From: JBOHHM01 sp050725495 | GTDB taxonomy: Bacteria; Pseudomonadota; Gammaproteobacteria; Burkholderiales; Burkholderiaceae_C | Assembly: GCA_050725495.1 (NCBI GenBank) | Contig: JBOHHM010000264.1 | Span: 1-8,163 of the forward strand | DNA: 8,163 nt | Direction of reading: 5' to 3' | Part shown: positions 1-6,175 of the stretch, piece by piece | How the letters are laid out: each line of letters opens with the position of its first letter | Position numbering within the stretch: position 1 is the stretch's first letter | The notes under the pieces: generated by a model | The model's database searches: none | Told to the model about the DNA's origin: nothing | What the model saw: the letters and a program-made list of their open reading frames with translations, nothing else | Program-made: the position numbers and the translations under genes

Positions 1-253
1 ACTGGCCCAGGCGCAGCACGCGCGGTGTCAGCCAGAACAGCTTGCCGTCGCTGGCCACATAGCCCAGGTGGGCCAGCGTGAGCAGGTAGCGGCGCGCGGC
101 GGTGCGTGTCATGCCACAGCGCTCGCCCGCCTGGCTCGCGGTGAGCCGGGGGGTGGCGTCGTCGAACGCCTCGATGACGGACAGGCCTTTTTCCAGACCG
201 GCAATCCAGTCGCGTTTGTCGAGTGGGCCTGATGGGCCGGGGGCGGAATTCAT
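1..253 (-). CDS. IclR-family transcriptional regulator, PcaU/PcaR/PobR type (N-terminal part, truncated by window edge)
   Basis: The minus strand reads 84 codons from an ATG at 253-251 to the window edge without a stop. The visible part is the DNA-binding domain of an IclR-type regulator. A DKRDWIAGLEKGLSVIEAFD segment (residues 12-31) leads into a winged helix-turn-helix around residues 36-60, containing GMTRTAARRYLLTL. This is followed by the wing, LGYVASDGKLFWLTPRVLRLG. The TRTAARRYL recognition helix is typical of the PcaR/PcaU/PobR branch, which responds to protocatechuate, beta-ketoadipate or 4-hydroxybenzoate. The effector-binding domain lies outside the window, so the inducer cannot be judged. 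The gene diverges from the catabolic operon across a 176-bp region containing matching operator-like repeats, so it is probably both the operon's regulator and autoregulated. Only a weak ribosome-binding site (AGGA, rather distant) precedes the start. The family call is firm; the effector is inference. Confidence 0.9.
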   Translation of the reverse strand, partial: MNSAPGPSGPLDKRDWIAGLEKGLSVIEAFDDATPRLTASQAGERCGMTRTAARRYLLTLAHLGYVASDGKLFWLTPRVLRLGQ

Positions 254-307
254 GGTGCTGATTGTGGTCCTGTGAGCCGTGTCTGGTATAGGGAATACCC
301 GGCTTTC

Positions 308-322
308 GTTCGTTTATCGATC
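308..322 (+). promoter_or_regulatory. Putative IclR/PcaR-type operator, copy 1
   Basis: The sequence GTTCGTTTATCGATC matches 13 of 15 positions of the inverted copy at 412-426. It resembles the PcaR/PobR operator GTTCGATAATCGCAC, quoted from memory of the Pseudomonas and Acinetobacter literature. It lies in the divergent region between the IclR gene and the AroE-like gene. Binding is inferred. Confidence 0.6.
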
Positions 323-328
323 ATCATG

Positions 329-343
329 ATACGACAATCGATC
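329..343 (+). promoter_or_regulatory. Putative IclR/PcaR-type operator, copy 2 (direct repeat)
   Basis: The sequence ATACGACAATCGATC matches 12 of 15 positions of the copy at 412-426, including a perfect AATCGATC end. It has the same orientation as copy 1 and begins 21 bp after it, about two helical turns, so both would face the same side of the DNA. An 8-bp palindrome, ATCATGAT (323-330), bridges the two copies. Confidence 0.55.
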
Positions 344-411
344 GTTTTTCCAAATTTCCCCTTTCATTTGATGCAGGTGACCGCTAAATTTGCTTTGGAA
401 AAATCAGTTTT

Positions 412-426
412 GATCGATTATCGAAC
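412..426 (-). promoter_or_regulatory. Putative IclR/PcaR-type operator, copy 3 (inverted, next to the start codon)
   Basis: Read on the minus strand this is GTTCGATAATCGATC, the best match in the window to the remembered PcaR box (first 12 bases identical). It is inverted relative to the two upstream copies and ends 3 bp before the ATG at 430. Protein bound here would cover the translation-start region of the AroE-like gene. The arrangement of two direct copies plus one inverted copy recalls the three-repeat operators described for PcaU and PobR, although the spacing differs. No convincing -35/-10 pair could be assigned in 254-429 for either direction. Confidence 0.65.
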
Positions 427-429
427 GAC

Positions 430-1404
430 ATGGCTTCTGCCGCTCCCCCTACGCCTGCCATCACCGGCACCACCGACGTCTATTTGATTCTGGGTGACCC
501 CGTAGAGCAGGTGCGCGCGCCGGAGGCGTTCAACCGGATCTTTGCGCAGCTGGGCATCGACGCGGTGCTGGTGCCGGTGCGAGTCGCGCCGGCCGACCTC
601 GCGGCCTTTGTCAGGACCGCGTTTGCGGCCAGCAACATCAAGGGCATGTGGGTCACGATTCCGCACAAGGCACCGGTGCTGGCGCTGCTGGACGGCTGCA
701 CCGAGCTGGGTCGGGTCGCGGGCGCGGTCAATGCGATTCGCCGCATGCCCGATGGCCGGATCGAAGGCGCCCTGTTTGACGGCGAGGGCTTCGTGGCCGG
801 GCTCGACCATGCCGGCATTGCCTACAGCGGCAAGCGCGTGCTGATCATTGGCGCCGGCGGCGGCTCGTCAGCGATCGCAGCGTCGCTCGCCTGTGCCGGC
901 GCCGCGTCGGCCGCCGAGATCGCGTTCTACGACCCGGTGCCGGGCAAGGCGCAGCAGGTGGCCCAGCGCATCGCCCAGGCCAGCGCGTCGGCGGTGCGCG
1001 CAGTCGACAGCAGCAACCCTGCGGGGTTTGACCTGGTGGTCAACGGCTCGCCGCTGGGCCTTCAGCCCGACGACCCCATGCCTTGCGACGTGTCGCGCAT
1101 GGAGCCGCATGCGGCGCTGGTGGACATCCTCATGAAGAACCAGCCCACGCCGGTGGTTCGCGCAGCGCGCGAGCGCGGCCTGGTGGCGCAGCCGGGCTTC
1201 GAGATGATGATCCAGCAGACCCCTTTGTACCTGGAGTTTTTCGGCTTCCACGAAGCGGCGCAGGCCGTGCGGCAAGACGCGACTTTCCTGCGCGAACTGA
1301 TTTACCCGGCGCAATTGCACGGCGAAATCCGCCGTCCCGCCGCCACCGGTTTTCCCATCCCTGGAGTCGAGGGTTCACGACTCGCCCCGCATTCACCCAC
1401 CTGA
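430..1404 (+). CDS. AroE-family shikimate/quinate-type dehydrogenase, divergent catabolic paralogue
   Basis: This 324-residue protein has the two-domain AroE fold and probably oxidises a shikimate-like hydroaromatic acid in the cytoplasm. Seen in sequence: VTIPHK with the catalytic Lys80, GAVNAI with Asn101, FDGEGF with the catalytic Asp117, the Rossmann loop GAGGGS (141-146), NGSPLGL (205-211), and MMIQQ ending in Gln263. Asp168 in AFYDP, at the end of the second Rossmann strand, replaces the NRT-type motif of NADP-dependent AroE and suggests NAD+ use, fitting a catabolic role. The N-terminal substrate motif is unusual: GDPVEQVRAPEAFN replaces the normal G-P-x-x-HS-x-S-P pattern, so both carboxylate-binding serines are missing. 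About 35 residues extend past the usual C-terminus. No good ribosome-binding site precedes the ATG, and an operator-like box abuts it. The gene probably starts the operon. The family is firm; the substrate is uncertain. Confidence 0.85.
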   Translation: MASAAPPTPAITGTTDVYLILGDPVEQVRAPEAFNRIFAQLGIDAVLVPVRVAPADLAAFVRTAFAASNIKGMWVTIPHKAPVLALLDGCTELGRVAGAVNAIRRMPDGRIEGALFDGEGFVAGLDHAGIAYSGKRVLIIGAGGGSSAIAASLACAGAASAAEIAFYDPVPGKAQQVAQRIAQASASAVRAVDSSNPAGFDLVVNGSPLGLQPDDPMPCDVSRMEPHAALVDILMKNQPTPVVRAARERGLVAQPGFEMMIQQTPLYLEFFGFHEAAQAVRQDATFLRELIYPAQLHGEIRRPAATGFPIPGVEGSRLAPHSPT

Positions 1405-1408
1405 GGAG
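1403..1408 (+). promoter_or_regulatory. Strong Shine-Dalgarno of the binding-protein gene, overlapping the preceding stop
   Basis: GAGGAG begins inside the TGA stop of the AroE-like gene and lies 8 bp before the ATG at 1417. It is the best ribosome-binding site in the window, consistent with high expression of the periplasmic binding protein and with translational coupling to the gene upstream. Confidence 0.7.
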
Positions 1409-1416
1409 ACAAACCC

Positions 1417-2577
1417 ATGCAAAAACGTTTTGCTATTAAATTTATAGCAGCCTGCGCCCTGGCCACAGGTGCTATGGCCGCTTCCGCGCAGCAAACCATC
1501 AAAATCGCGAACATCGTGGAATTGTCCGGCGGCGGCGCCACGGCGGGCACCAATTTCAAGAACGGCGTGGAGCTCGCGGTCAAGGAAATCAATGCGGCGG
1601 GCGGCATCCTGGGCAAGAAGATCGAGACCGTCACGACCGACACGCAGAGCAACCCGGGCGTGGCCAAGGGCCTGACGCAAAAGGCGATTGACCAGGATGT
1701 GTTCGCGATCTTCGGCCCCGTGTTCTCCGGCTCCATCATGGTCAGCATGGCCGAGAGTCGCCGCGCCGAAATCCCGAACTGGACCGGCGGCGAAGCGGCC
1801 AGCATCACGCTGCAGGGCAACCCGTATATCTTCCGTACCAGCTTTACCCAGGCGACCGCCATGCCCAAGGTGGCGCGCTACATCGCGTCCAAGGCCAAGA
1901 GCCTGGCCATCATTTATGTGAACAACGACTTCGGCAAGGGCGGCCTGGACATGGTCAAGAAGGCGCTGGCCGGCACTGACACCAAGGTCGCGGCCGAAAT
2001 CTCCACCGATTCCGGCCAGGTGGACTTCTCCGCCGCGGTGCTCAAGGCCAAGCAGAGCAATGCCGACGCGGTGTTCGTCTACACCAACGAGGAAGAATCG
2101 GCCCGCGCCCTGCGCGAACTGCGCAAGCAGGGCTGGAGCAAGCCCATCATCGGCGAAACCACGCTGACCGGCCAGAAGGTGATCGAACTGGCCGGCGACG
2201 CCGCCAACGGTGCGGTCGCCCACGTGGGCCTGACGGTGGATGCGCCGCTGCCCGAGATGCTGAAGTTCAAGGCCAAGTTCTACCAGGACTACAAGTACAT
2301 CTCCGACCACAACGGCATCAAGGGCTATACCGGCGTCTACTCGCTCAAGGCGGCCATCGAGAAGGTCGGCAAACTCGACCGCAAGGCGGTGGCGCAGGCG
2401 ATGAAGGGCCTGAAGATCAGCGCGGCCAAGTACCCCGGCGTGATCATGGACGTGGCTTTCGACGACAAGGGTGATCTGGACCGCGACAGCTTTATGGTCG
2501 AGGTGAAGAACGGCAAGCAGGAAGTGGTGGCCGTCGTGCCGCCGCTGGGCGCTGGCGCCGCAGCGGCCAAGAAATAA
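1417..2577 (+). CDS. Periplasmic substrate-binding protein of a LIV/HAAT-type ABC importer
   Basis: This 386-residue protein is of the LivK/Peripla_BP_6 type. It begins with a Sec signal peptide: basic MQKR, a hydrophobic core, then AASA before QQ, giving likely cleavage after residue 24. The mature part starts with TIKIANIVELSGGGA, the usual first strand and ligand loop. It continues with GVELAVKEINAAGGILGKKIE, IFGPVFSGS, a YVNNDFGKGG hinge-region motif, and ends in an alanine-rich tail (GAGAAAAKK). Length is normal for the family, which binds branched-chain amino acids, urea, amides or aromatic acids. Because the transporter genes sit between an AroE-like enzyme and a dehydroshikimate dehydratase-like enzyme, the ligand is inferred to be a hydroaromatic or aromatic acid rather than an amino acid. 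The start is supported by a strong GAGGAG. A hairpin pair follows the stop. Its 5' end also contains an AT-rich palindrome, listed separately. Confidence 0.92.
   Translation: MQKRFAIKFIAACALATGAMAASAQQTIKIANIVELSGGGATAGTNFKNGVELAVKEINAAGGILGKKIETVTTDTQSNPGVAKGLTQKAIDQDVFAIFGPVFSGSIMVSMAESRRAEIPNWTGGEAASITLQGNPYIFRTSFTQATAMPKVARYIASKAKSLAIIYVNNDFGKGGLDMVKKALAGTDTKVAAEISTDSGQVDFSAAVLKAKQSNADAVFVYTNEEESARALRELRKQGWSKPIIGETTLTGQKVIELAGDAANGAVAHVGLTVDAPLPEMLKFKAKFYQDYKYISDHNGIKGYTGVYSLKAAIEKVGKLDRKAVAQAMKGLKISAAKYPGVIMDVAFDDKGDLDRDSFMVEVKNGKQEVVAVVPPLGAGAAAAKK
1431..1449 (+). repeat. AT-rich palindrome inside the signal-peptide coding sequence
   Basis: TGCTAT and ATAGCA form perfect 6-bp arms around TAAATTT. 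The element lies at codons 5-11 of the binding-protein gene and is much more AT-rich than the surrounding coding DNA. Similar GCTAT...ATAGC palindromes recur in Comamonadaceae genomes as I remember them. Here it encodes part of the hydrophobic signal sequence. Confidence 0.5.
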
Positions 2578-2614
2578 ATCCGCATGGCCCGGATGAAGCG
2601 GCTGCGCTGCACGC

Positions 2615-2640
2615 CCACGGCTTGGACCCCCCAAGCGTGG
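2615..2640 (+). other. Intercistronic stem-loop 1 after the binding-protein gene
   Basis: CCACGGCTTGG (2615-2625) pairs with CCAAGCGTGG (2631-2640) around an ACCCC loop: a 10-bp stem with one bulged G. It starts 37 bp after the binding-protein stop. No run of T follows, so it is more likely an mRNA-stabilising or attenuating structure than a full terminator. Confidence 0.65.
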
Positions 2641-2642
2641 TC

Positions 2643-2661
2643 GTGAGCCCGGCCGGCTCAC
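2643..2661 (+). other. Intercistronic stem-loop 2 before the first permease gene
   Basis: GTGAGCC (2643-2649) and GGCTCAC (2655-2661) are perfect 7-bp arms around a CGGCC loop, only 2 bp after stem-loop 1. It has no T tract. Tandem GC-rich hairpins between a binding-protein gene and its permease gene are a known way to make more binding protein than membrane subunits; that role is inferred here. Confidence 0.6.
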
Positions 2662-2691
2662 CCTGTCATCACTGTCCCTGAAAGCATTCCC

Positions 2692-3567
2692 ATGACCGAC
2701 TTTTTCCAACTCTTCTTCAGCGGCCTGGCCACCGGCAGCATCTATGCGCTGGCGGGCCTGGGCTTTACCCTGCTGTGGCAGGCGGCGGGCACGATCAACT
2801 TCGCGCAAGGCGAATTTGTCATGCTGCCCGCCTTCATGATGCTGGCCTTCATCGGCTTTGGCGCGCCGCTGCTGCTGAGCTTCGCGCTGACGGCGCTGGT
2901 CTCGGTCGTGGTGCTGGGCTGGGCCTTCAAGCGCAGCCTGGTGGACCCGCTGTTCAAGTTCGGCATGATGCCGATCGTGGTGGCGACGATCGGCCTGTCG
3001 ATCGCCCTGCGCAACGGCTTGCGCGCGGGCTACAGCGCCGAAGCCCATCCTTTCCCCAGCCTGTTTGCCGACAAGCTGTTCAGCATCGCGGGGGTGACCA
3101 TCACCCTGGCCGATGTGGGGACCCTGGTGCTGGCCTTGCTGATCGTGTCGGCCACCCAGGCTTTTCTGGCCAAGACGGTGACGGGCCGCGCCATGCAGGC
3201 GGTGGCGCAAAACACCGAGAGCGCCTCGGTGTTGGGCATCAACGTGCCGCGCATGATCTTCTACACCTTCGCCATCAACGCCGTGCTGGCCTGCGCGGCC
3301 GCGCTGCTGGTCACGCCCACCTACCTGGCCAAGTTCGACATGGGCGAGAGCCTGGGCACCAAGGCCTTCTTCGCGGCCATCATCGGCGGCTTCAACAATT
3401 CGCGCGGCGCTCTGCTCGGCGGGCTGATCGTGGGCGTCTGCGAGAACCTGGCGGCCGCCTACATATCGCCGGCCTACAAGGACGCGGTGGCGCTGATCAT
3501 TTTCATGGTCGTGATCCTGTTCAAGCCGCAGGGGCTGCTGGGCAGGAAGGAAGAACGCAAAGTCTAA
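2692..3567 (+). CDS. livH: LivH-type ABC transporter permease
   Basis: This 291-residue integral inner-membrane protein is one half of the transport channel. It has the family start GLATGSIYALAGLGFTLLWQ (residues 11-30) followed by GTINFAQGEFVML, the LivH signature normally written as NFAHGE. Hydrophobic segments cover most of the chain, and about eight membrane helices are expected. The cytoplasmic coupling loop TGRAMQAVAQNTESASVLGI (164-183) contacts the ATPases. The segment IIGGFNNSRGALLGG (230-244) is also typical. The C-terminus ends in FKPQGLLGRKEERK, as is normal for the family. The start follows a 114-bp gap with two hairpins and only a weak ribosome-binding site, so expression is probably lower than that of the binding protein. 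The symbol denotes family position; the substrate is not shown to be leucine. Confidence 0.92.
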   Translation: MTDFFQLFFSGLATGSIYALAGLGFTLLWQAAGTINFAQGEFVMLPAFMMLAFIGFGAPLLLSFALTALVSVVVLGWAFKRSLVDPLFKFGMMPIVVATIGLSIALRNGLRAGYSAEAHPFPSLFADKLFSIAGVTITLADVGTLVLALLIVSATQAFLAKTVTGRAMQAVAQNTESASVLGINVPRMIFYTFAINAVLACAAALLVTPTYLAKFDMGESLGTKAFFAAIIGGFNNSRGALLGGLIVGVCENLAAAYISPAYKDAVALIIFMVVILFKPQGLLGRKEERKV

Positions 3568-3575
3568 GGGCCATC

Positions 3576-4631
3576 ATGAAAAAGACGACTCTCATTTTGA
3601 TAGCGATCAGCGCCATCCTGCTGCTGACTCTGCCGCAGTTCCTCAAGAACTACGGGATCTATCTGCTGACCTACTGGCTGGTCTTCGTGCTCGCCACCAT
3701 GGGGCTGAACCTCACCGTCGGCTATGCCGGGCAGAAGTCGCTGGGCCATGCCGCTTTCTTCGGCATCGGCGCCTACACCGTGGCGATCCTGCTCCAGGCG
3801 GGCATCAGCTGGTGGATCGGCCTGCCCGCGGCCGCCGCGCTGTGTTTCGTGGTGGGCCTGGTCCTGGGCTTTCCGGCGCTGCGCGTGCAAACCATCTACC
3901 TGGCCTTTGCCACGCTCGGCTTCAACACCGCGATCTGGCTGCTGATGCGCAACGAGGAGTGGCTGACCGGCGGCACCTTCGGCATCAACAATATTGCGCG
4001 GCCGGGGTTCCTGGGGCTGTCGCTGGACGGCAACCTGGCCTACTACTACTTCGTGCTCGGTGTGGTGCTGCTCATGGGCCTGCTGCTGCTGGGTCTGCTG
4101 CGCTCGCCCTGGGGCAAGGCTTTCATGGCGCTGCGCGACAACCCGATTCGCGCCGAAAGCCTGGGCGTGGACATCCGCAACTACACGCTGCTGAGCTTCG
4201 CCATCGGCGCGGTCTACGCGGGCATCGCCGGGGCGCTGTTTGCTTCGCTGGTGCAGTTCATCGAGCCGGCACCGTTCGCCGTGGGCGCTTCCATCATGAT
4301 GTACCTGATGGTGGTGGTCGGCGGGCCCGGTTATTTTCTGGGGCCGGTGCTCGGCGCGGCGGTGGGCGTCGTCGTGCCCGAGTGGATGCGCGATGTGCCC
4401 GGCGTGGCCGACTGGTATCTGCCGCTGTTCGGTGCCGCGGTGGTGGTTCTGATGGTCGGGCTGCCCGACGGGCTGCTGAGCTTGCCCGACCGCATCAAGG
4501 CCAAGAGGGCGGCGCGTGAAGCCTCGGCCGCGCGCGCGGCGGCCGGTCAGGCTGCTGCCCAACAGGCCACGGCCGGTCAGACCGCCGCCCAACAGTCCAC
4601 GGCAGCCACCAGCATGGGAGTGCAATCATGA
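3576..4631 (+). CDS. livM: LivM-type ABC transporter permease with Ala/Gln-rich repeat tail
   Basis: This 351-residue inner-membrane permease is the second half of the channel. The ATG at 3576 is chosen because it lies 8 bp after the livH stop and gives the normal N-terminus, a short basic MKKTT then a hydrophobic helix; the frame is open far upstream but antiparallel to no family homology there. Family motifs are NLTVGYAGQKSLGHAAFFGIGAY split across residues 45-67, FPALRVQTIYLAFATL (99-114), TGGTFGI (131-137), the coupling loop GKAFMALRDNPIRAESLGVD (180-199), and VVVGGPGYFLGPVLGA (246-261). After LPDGLLSLPDRIKAKR (296-311) the usual protein would end. Here about 40 more residues follow, rich in Ala, Gln and Thr, with a tandem repeat, probably a disordered cytoplasmic tail. 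The stop overlaps the livG start (ATGA), giving translational coupling. Confidence 0.92.
   Translation: MKKTTLILIAISAILLLTLPQFLKNYGIYLLTYWLVFVLATMGLNLTVGYAGQKSLGHAAFFGIGAYTVAILLQAGISWWIGLPAAAALCFVVGLVLGFPALRVQTIYLAFATLGFNTAIWLLMRNEEWLTGGTFGINNIARPGFLGLSLDGNLAYYYFVLGVVLLMGLLLLGLLRSPWGKAFMALRDNPIRAESLGVDIRNYTLLSFAIGAVYAGIAGALFASLVQFIEPAPFAVGASIMMYLMVVVGGPGYFLGPVLGAAVGVVVPEWMRDVPGVADWYLPLFGAAVVVLMVGLPDGLLSLPDRIKAKRAAREASAARAAAGQAAAQQATAGQTAAQQSTAATSMGVQS
4541..4600 (+). repeat. Tandem 30-bp repeat (two copies) in the livM tail
   Basis: Copy 1 (4541-4570) and copy 2 (4571-4600) both begin GGCCGGTCAG and are identical at 26 of 30 positions. They encode two copies of a ten-residue unit, roughly AGQAAAQQAT and AGQTAAQQST. 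The unit is in frame, so copy-number change would alter only tail length. Confidence 0.75.
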
Positions 4632-5389
4632 TCGGTCCGGTCCTGAAAGTTTCCAATCTCAAGAAAGCCTATGGCGCCATCCAGGCCGTTGGCGGCGTCA
4701 GCTTCGAGGTCATGCCCGGCGAAATCTTCGGCGTGATCGGCCCCAACGGTTCGGGCAAGACCACGCTGTTCAATAGCATGCTGGGCCAGATCACGCCCGA
4801 CGAAGGCAAGATTGAACTCAACGGCCATGACGTGACCGAGCTGGGCCCGCTGGAGCTCAACCGCCTGGGCGTGGGCCGCACCTTCCAGACCCTGCAGGTA
4901 TTCGGCAAGATGAGCATGCGCGACAACCTCATCGTCGCAGCCCAGGAGCACCAGGGCTCGATGCTCAGCCGCATGTTGGCCCCGGGCGACTCGAACCTGG
5001 GCGCGAAGGCCGATGCCCTGATCGACCAGTTCCGCATCCGCCACGTCGCCGACAAAAAAGCCGGCGAATTGAGCTACGGCCAGCAGAAGCTGGTGGACAT
5101 CGCCATGGCCTTCATGAGCGAGCCCGACCTGGTGCTGCTCGACGAGCCCTGCGCCGGCGTCAACCCGTCGCTGGTGGGCGGCATCTCGACCCTGCTCAAG
5201 CAGCTCAACCAGACGCGATCGTCAGGCGCAAAGTCAAGCAGCTTCGTCGTGATCGAGCACAACATGGACTTTGTGATGGACCTGTGCCATCGCATCATGG
5301 TGATGGTGGAAGGCCAGGTCATGGCCATCGGCACGCCCGCCGAAATCCGGGCCAACAAGCAGGTGCTGGACGCCTATCTGGGGAATTGA
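4628..5389 (+). CDS. livG: LivG-type ABC transporter ATP-binding protein
   Basis: This 253-residue cytoplasmic ATPase energises the importer. Motifs in order: Walker A GPNGSGKTT (38-46), Q-loop region RTFQTLQVF (84-92), signature LSYGQQ (148-153), Walker B LVLLDEP (168-174), and H-loop VIEHNMDF with His211. The stretch DEPCAGVNPSLVGG follows the LivG pattern DEPxAGxNP. A polar segment, TRSSGAKSSS (196-205), lengthens the loop before the H-loop strand compared with typical LivG proteins. The ATG at 4628 overlaps the livM stop by 4 bp, and a GGGAG sequence upstream can serve as ribosome-binding site. All nucleotide-handling residues are present, so the protein should be active. It presumably pairs with the LivF product encoded next. 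Confidence 0.94.
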   Translation: MIGPVLKVSNLKKAYGAIQAVGGVSFEVMPGEIFGVIGPNGSGKTTLFNSMLGQITPDEGKIELNGHDVTELGPLELNRLGVGRTFQTLQVFGKMSMRDNLIVAAQEHQGSMLSRMLAPGDSNLGAKADALIDQFRIRHVADKKAGELSYGQQKLVDIAMAFMSEPDLVLLDEPCAGVNPSLVGGISTLLKQLNQTRSSGAKSSSFVVIEHNMDFVMDLCHRIMVMVEGQVMAIGTPAEIRANKQVLDAYLGN

Positions 5390-5391
5390 GC

Positions 5392-6144
5392 ATGAGCAAC
5401 CCAACCTGTATCGAATTCGACGACGTGGTCGCGGGCTACAAGGAGTTCATGATCCTGAACAACCTGTCGTTCAAGGCCCAACGCGGCGCCATCACGCTGC
5501 TGCTCGGCCCCAACGGCGCCGGCAAGTCCACCGTGCTCAAAACCCTGTTCGGCCTGCTCAAGCCGCGCCAGGGCCGCATCACGCTGGACGGCGCCGACAT
5601 CACCGGCGCCAGCCAGAAGGATCTGCTGGCGCGCGGCATCGCCTTCGTGCCGCAGGGCCGCAACCTGTTCGGCCAGCTGACGGTCTGGCAGAACCTGGAG
5701 CTCGGCGGCATCACGCTGGGCATGAAGACCACGCAGGAGCGCATTCCGGAAGTGCTGGAGTTCTTCCCGCGCGTGAAGGAGCGCATCAACAGCCAGGCCT
5801 CCGCACTGTCGGGCGGCGAGCAAAAGCAGCTGGAAATCGGCCGCGCCCTGCTGCTGCGGCCCAAGGTGATCCTGATCGACGAGCCGTCGATCGGCCTGTC
5901 GCCCATCGTCGTGAAGGATGTGTTCAAGCTGCTGCGCAAGCTGGCCGACCAGGGCACGACCGTGCTGATGGTCGAGCAGAACGTGAAAAGCGCACTCAAG
6001 ATTTCCGACGATGCGATTGCGCTGGAGTCGGGCCGGCTGGTGCTGCACAAGCCGGCCAGCGAGCTGCTGTCCGATCCGCATATCGAGCGGCTGTTCCTGG
6101 GCGGCGTGCCGCCGGCCCCAGCCACGGCCGAAGCCAGCGTCTGA
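5392..6144 (+). CDS. livF: LivF-type ABC transporter ATP-binding protein
   Basis: This 250-residue cytoplasmic ATPase is the partner of LivG. Motifs: Walker A GPNGAGKST (39-47), Q-loop region FVPQGRNLFGQLTV (85-98), signature ALSGGEQKQLEIGRAL (138-153), Walker B VILIDEP (159-165), and VEQN (194-197) at the switch position. LivF proteins normally carry Gln there instead of His, so Gln196 is not a defect. The start ATG at 5392 is 2 bp after the livG stop and preceded by GGGGAA. A longer open frame exists upstream, but it is livG read in another frame. The C-terminal VPPAPATAEASV is a short proline/alanine tail. A 31-bp gap then leads to the enzyme genes. Family and role are firm; substrate specificity is set by the binding protein and permeases. 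Confidence 0.94.
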   Translation: MSNPTCIEFDDVVAGYKEFMILNNLSFKAQRGAITLLLGPNGAGKSTVLKTLFGLLKPRQGRITLDGADITGASQKDLLARGIAFVPQGRNLFGQLTVWQNLELGGITLGMKTTQERIPEVLEFFPRVKERINSQASALSGGEQKQLEIGRALLLRPKVILIDEPSIGLSPIVVKDVFKLLRKLADQGTTVLMVEQNVKSALKISDDAIALESGRLVLHKPASELLSDPHIERLFLGGVPPAPATAEASV

Positions 6145-6175
6145 CCCACCTCCCTGTTTTGCAAGAGGCCCCACC

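Noticed and set aside
285..299. Inverted repeat GGTAT-AGGGA-ATACC near the IclR gene
   Set aside because: Only 5-bp arms and no similarity to the 15-bp operator family; too weak to call a separate site.
272..487. Plus-strand 71-codon frame in the divergent region
   Set aside because: Covers the operator array and runs into the AroE-like gene in another frame; no family resemblance or ribosome-binding site.
2584..2646. Small frame starting MARMKRLRC in the binding-protein/permease gap
   Set aside because: It runs through hairpin 1, lacks a ribosome-binding site and looks like chance coding in a structured spacer.
2615..2661. Rho-independent terminator at the double hairpin
   Set aside because: Neither stem is followed by a run of T, and the downstream genes complete the same transporter, so full termination is unlikely.
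1393..3210. Very long minus-strand open frame (605 codons) across the binding-protein and livH genes
   Set aside because: Its translation is rich in His, Arg, Gln and Gly without recognisable domains, as expected for the antisense of GC-rich genes. The plus strand holds clear family proteins here.
2775..3575. Upstream extension of the livM frame
   Set aside because: The frame is open by chance inside livH. The ATG at 3576 gives the family-typical N-terminus and an 8-bp intergenic gap.
3564..4625. Minus-strand open frame opposite livM
   Set aside because: Low-complexity His/Gln/Arg-rich translation mirroring livM; no family motif.
5284..5391. Upstream extension of the livF frame
   Set aside because: It lies within livG in another frame; the ATG at 5392 has a ribosome-binding site and the normal LivF start.
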